Below are positions 62,325 through 64,000 of a stretch of 64,000 bases of DNA, piece by piece. The translations under genes were made by a program, and so were the position numbers. Every line of letters begins with the position of its first letter. Positions within the stretch are counted from its first letter, which is position 1. The notes beneath the pieces are model-generated. The model was not told the DNA's origin and did not search any database. It saw only the letters and a list, made by a program, of their open reading frames with translations. This stretch comes from an uncultured Alphaproteobacteria bacterium (GTDB lineage Bacteria > Pseudomonadota > Alphaproteobacteria > HIMB59 > GCA-002718135), in assembly GCA_902588745.1 (NCBI GenBank), contig CACIQI010000002.1:62001-126000 (forward strand), read 5' to 3'.

Positions 62325-63589
62325 TTTATTTTTTCTAAATATGATGCAAAATATCCATCAATATTATGATTTAGTATAATATCTGGCAATGTGAGCATAA
62401 AATTCTTTTTAATCAATTTCGAATACCTAGTATTTTGCTTACGTAATTCAAAATTTAGAATTTGAAAATCTTTTCTTAAGTCAAGAAAATTGTTTATTTG
62501 ATCTTCAGTTTCATTTTTTAAAAAAGAACATACCATGTAAAGTATCAAGCCATTTTTGTTAAGCAAATTTGAAGCTTTGATAAGCATTTTCTTTTGTATA
62601 ATTTTCAAATCCTTAAAATTAGGTTCCTTTTTTTTAAAAAAAATTTCAGGATTTTTTCTTATAGTGCCTACTGCAGAACAAGGAGCGTCTATTATTATTA
62701 GATCAAATTTTTCTTTTTCATCAAATCTAGTAAAATCATCGTTTAGAATTTTTGAATTAAAATTTAATCTATTTAAATTTGATTTAAGTATTTCAATTCT
62801 ATTACTGCTTTTGTCATTTAAAATTAGTCTTTTATTTCTCGACAAAAGTTGAAATGATTTTCCACCAGGTGCAGCACATGCGTCTAAAATCTTTTCATTT
62901 TTGTTTATTTTCTGAAGATTTTGTAATGGAAAAAATGAAGAAAAATCTTGAACCCACCAATCACCATTTATAAATGAATTCATTTTTGTAAAATTCTTTT
63001 TACTAGATAAAAAACCTGAAATATCAGATGTTTTTATGATAGTTTTTTCAAAATTTTTTAATTTTTCTTGATTTTTAAAAACTATATGGAGACTAGGTTC
63101 TTTATTAAAATTTATCAAAAATTTTTTCTTTTCATTATTTGTTAATGAAATATTTCTTTCTTTAAACCATGCTGGCAGATCATCAAATGATATACTGACA
63201 TTTTTTAAACTCTTTTTATCATTAGATACATTTTTTAAAAAAGCATTAATCAAACCATGAAAAATTTTTAATTTTTTTGCTATTTCTACAGTACAATTAA
63301 TAACTGCATATTCTTTGAAATTTAAAAATACAATTTGTGTTATAGCACTTGTTAATAAAATTTTTTCCTTATCTCTCAATTTTTTTTTAATATATTTTTC
63401 AATTATTTTTGATGAATGTATATGAAATCTCATTGAGTTTAAGATTACATTATTTAAAAAAGCAATATCTTCTTTTTTGTGATTATTAATTATCTTCTGT
63501 ATGCTTTCACTATTTAAAGTCTTATTAAATTTATAAATGGAATATAAAATTTTATAAATATCAAATCTAATTTTTTCTCCCTTAATCAT
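62321..63589 (-). CDS. rsmB: 16S rRNA m5C967 methyltransferase RsmB
   Basis: RsmB methylates C967 of 16S rRNA. The 422-residue protein has an N-terminal NusB-like domain (FDIYKILYSIYKFNKTLNS to about residue 125). The Nol1/Nop2/Sun methyltransferase domain follows, with ILDACAAPGGKSFQLLSRNK (SAM), FDLIIDAPCSAVGTIRKNPE (catalytic Cys) and ILYMVCSFLKNETEDQIN (second Cys). It overlaps the heparinase-like gene by 4 bp. The gene is divergent from tdk. Confidence 0.95.
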   Translation of the reverse strand: MIKGEKIRFDIYKILYSIYKFNKTLNSESIQKIINNHKKEDIAFLNNVILNSMRFHIHSSKIIEKYIKKKLRDKEKILLTSAITQIVFLNFKEYAVINCTVEIAKKLKIFHGLINAFLKNVSNDKKSLKNVSISFDDLPAWFKERNISLTNNEKKKFLINFNKEPSLHIVFKNQEKLKNFEKTIIKTSDISGFLSSKKNFTKMNSFINGDWWVQDFSSFFPLQNLQKINKNEKILDACAAPGGKSFQLLSRNKRLILNDKSSNRIEILKSNLNRLNFNSKILNDDFTRFDEKEKFDLIIIDAPCSAVGTIRKNPEIFFKKKEPNFKDLKIIQKKMLIKASNLLNKNGLILYMVCSFLKNETEDQINNFLDLRKDFQILNFELRKQNTRYSKLIKKNFMLTLPDIILNHNIDGYFASYLEKIK

Positions 63590-63658
63590 TACTAAAATAA
63601 TCTATTATTTATTTAAATTAATTATATAATAATTATTAAAAATAAAATATATTGACTT

Positions 63659-64000
63659 ATGCGAGGTAATCTTGAAACAATAGTTGGCGCAATGTTTGCT
63701 GGTAAAACAAGTGAACTTCTCAAAAGAATCCTTTGGGCCAAGCATCAAAACAAAAAAATTATAGTAATAAAACCAACTATTGATAACAGATATTCAAATG
63801 AAAAAATTATTACTCATAATGACTTAAGTCATGAATGTTATGCAATGAGTAATTGGGAAACAACTTTGGAAAAATTTACTTTTAATAAAAGTAATGTAGA
63901 TATGGTTTTCTTAGATGAAATTCAATTTATGGATACAGACGACACTATAAGTAATGTTGAAACCATTTTAAATAAAGGAATAGATGTTGTTTGTGCAGGA
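63659..64000 (+). CDS. tdk: Thymidine kinase (5' part; 3' end outside window)
   Basis: Tdk phosphorylates thymidine in the salvage pathway. 114 codons are visible. NLETIVGAMFAGKTSELLKR holds the P-loop, then KPTIDNRYSNEKIITHND, and MVFLDEIQFMD is the Walker-B-like DEIQF motif. The frame is open at the window end. The start is ATG at 63659, 69 bp from the divergent rsmB start. Confidence 0.95.
   Translation, partial: MRGNLETIVGAMFAGKTSELLKRILWAKHQNKKIIVIKPTIDNRYSNEKIITHNDLSHECYAMSNWETTLEKFTFNKSNVDMVFLDEIQFMDTDDTISNVETILNKGIDVVCAG

Noticed and set aside
1-64000. CRISPR array or cas genes
   Set aside because: No regularly spaced repeats with unique spacers and no Cas-like proteins were seen on reading. 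The only short repeats are the ones listed.
1-64000. Intact transposase or insertion sequence
   Set aside because: None of the frames resembles a transposase, and no terminal inverted repeats with target duplications were recognised.

Overview
The window is AT-rich (about 27-30% G+C by eye), densely packed chromosomal DNA from a small-genome, free-living Gram-negative bacterium. Gene order marks it as an alphaproteobacterium: dapB-dnaJ-dnaK-grpE-hrcA//rph-rdgB, lpoA-like//rsmI, hisB-hisH-hisA-hisF-hisE//hslV-hslU, Smr-(lysozyme)-Tim44-dnaQ-coaE-aroE-maf//rho-mnmE-mnmG-rsmG-parA-parB with holA-lptE-leuS convergent, and rsmB-heparinase-purH. Low G+C, very short spacers, frequent gene overlaps and a crtIBY-blh retinal cluster point to a streamlined marine lineage such as SAR11 or the HIMB59/AEGEAN-169 group. 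The exact clade cannot be fixed from this sequence alone.

Layout. 1-9 kb: 5' end of pyruvate carboxylase, a DUF2244 protein, a sulfotransferase, dapB, the heat-shock block (dnaK has an RpoH-like promoter), then rph-rdgB. 9-16 kb: an LpoA-like lipoprotein head-to-head with rsmI, a BON lipoprotein, a HIT protein and a compact histidine operon. 16-21 kb: hslVU, again with an RpoH-like promoter, and envelope genes (tandem PAP2 phosphatase, ArnT-like glycosyltransferase, DUF3108). 21-25 kb: the dnaQ-coaE-aroE-maf side, containing a T4-type lysozyme gene. 25.4-25.8 kb: a 0.42-kb intergenic region at a strand switch, a candidate replication origin. 25.8-32.5 kb: rho to parB, with two parS-type palindromes at the mnmE/mnmG junction. 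32.5-45.6 kb: holA, lptE, leuS, a porin, yggS, an orphan response-regulator-like protein, lolA, ftsK, a UbiH-like monooxygenase, a Lon-N protein, a thioredoxin and an editing deacylase. 45.7-49.9 kb: crtI-crtB-crtY-blh, which together make retinal from phytoene precursors. No opsin gene lies in the window.

50-59 kb is the accessory part. It starts at tRNA-Gly(GCC). A 31-bp piece of that tRNA recurs (30/31) 3.16 kb downstream, next to a tRNA-Ser(UGA) copy whose acceptor stem no longer pairs. Between them lie an integrase N-terminal remnant, an exonuclease of clearly higher G+C, a HEAT-like protein and a second sulfotransferase. This looks like a decayed tRNA-targeted integrative element. Beyond it is a run of surface-modification or small-molecule genes (pyruvyl-transferase-like, two 2OG-Fe(II) oxygenases, GT9-like protein, asparagine synthase, unknown protein) with no ready-made pathway assignment. 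This is the most likely home of an undescribed system.

59-64 kb returns to core genes: purH, split into two overlapping reading frames exactly between its two catalytic domains, a heparinase II/III-like protein, rsmB, and the start of tdk.

Throughout, family assignments come from reading motifs and gene order by eye. No database search was run.
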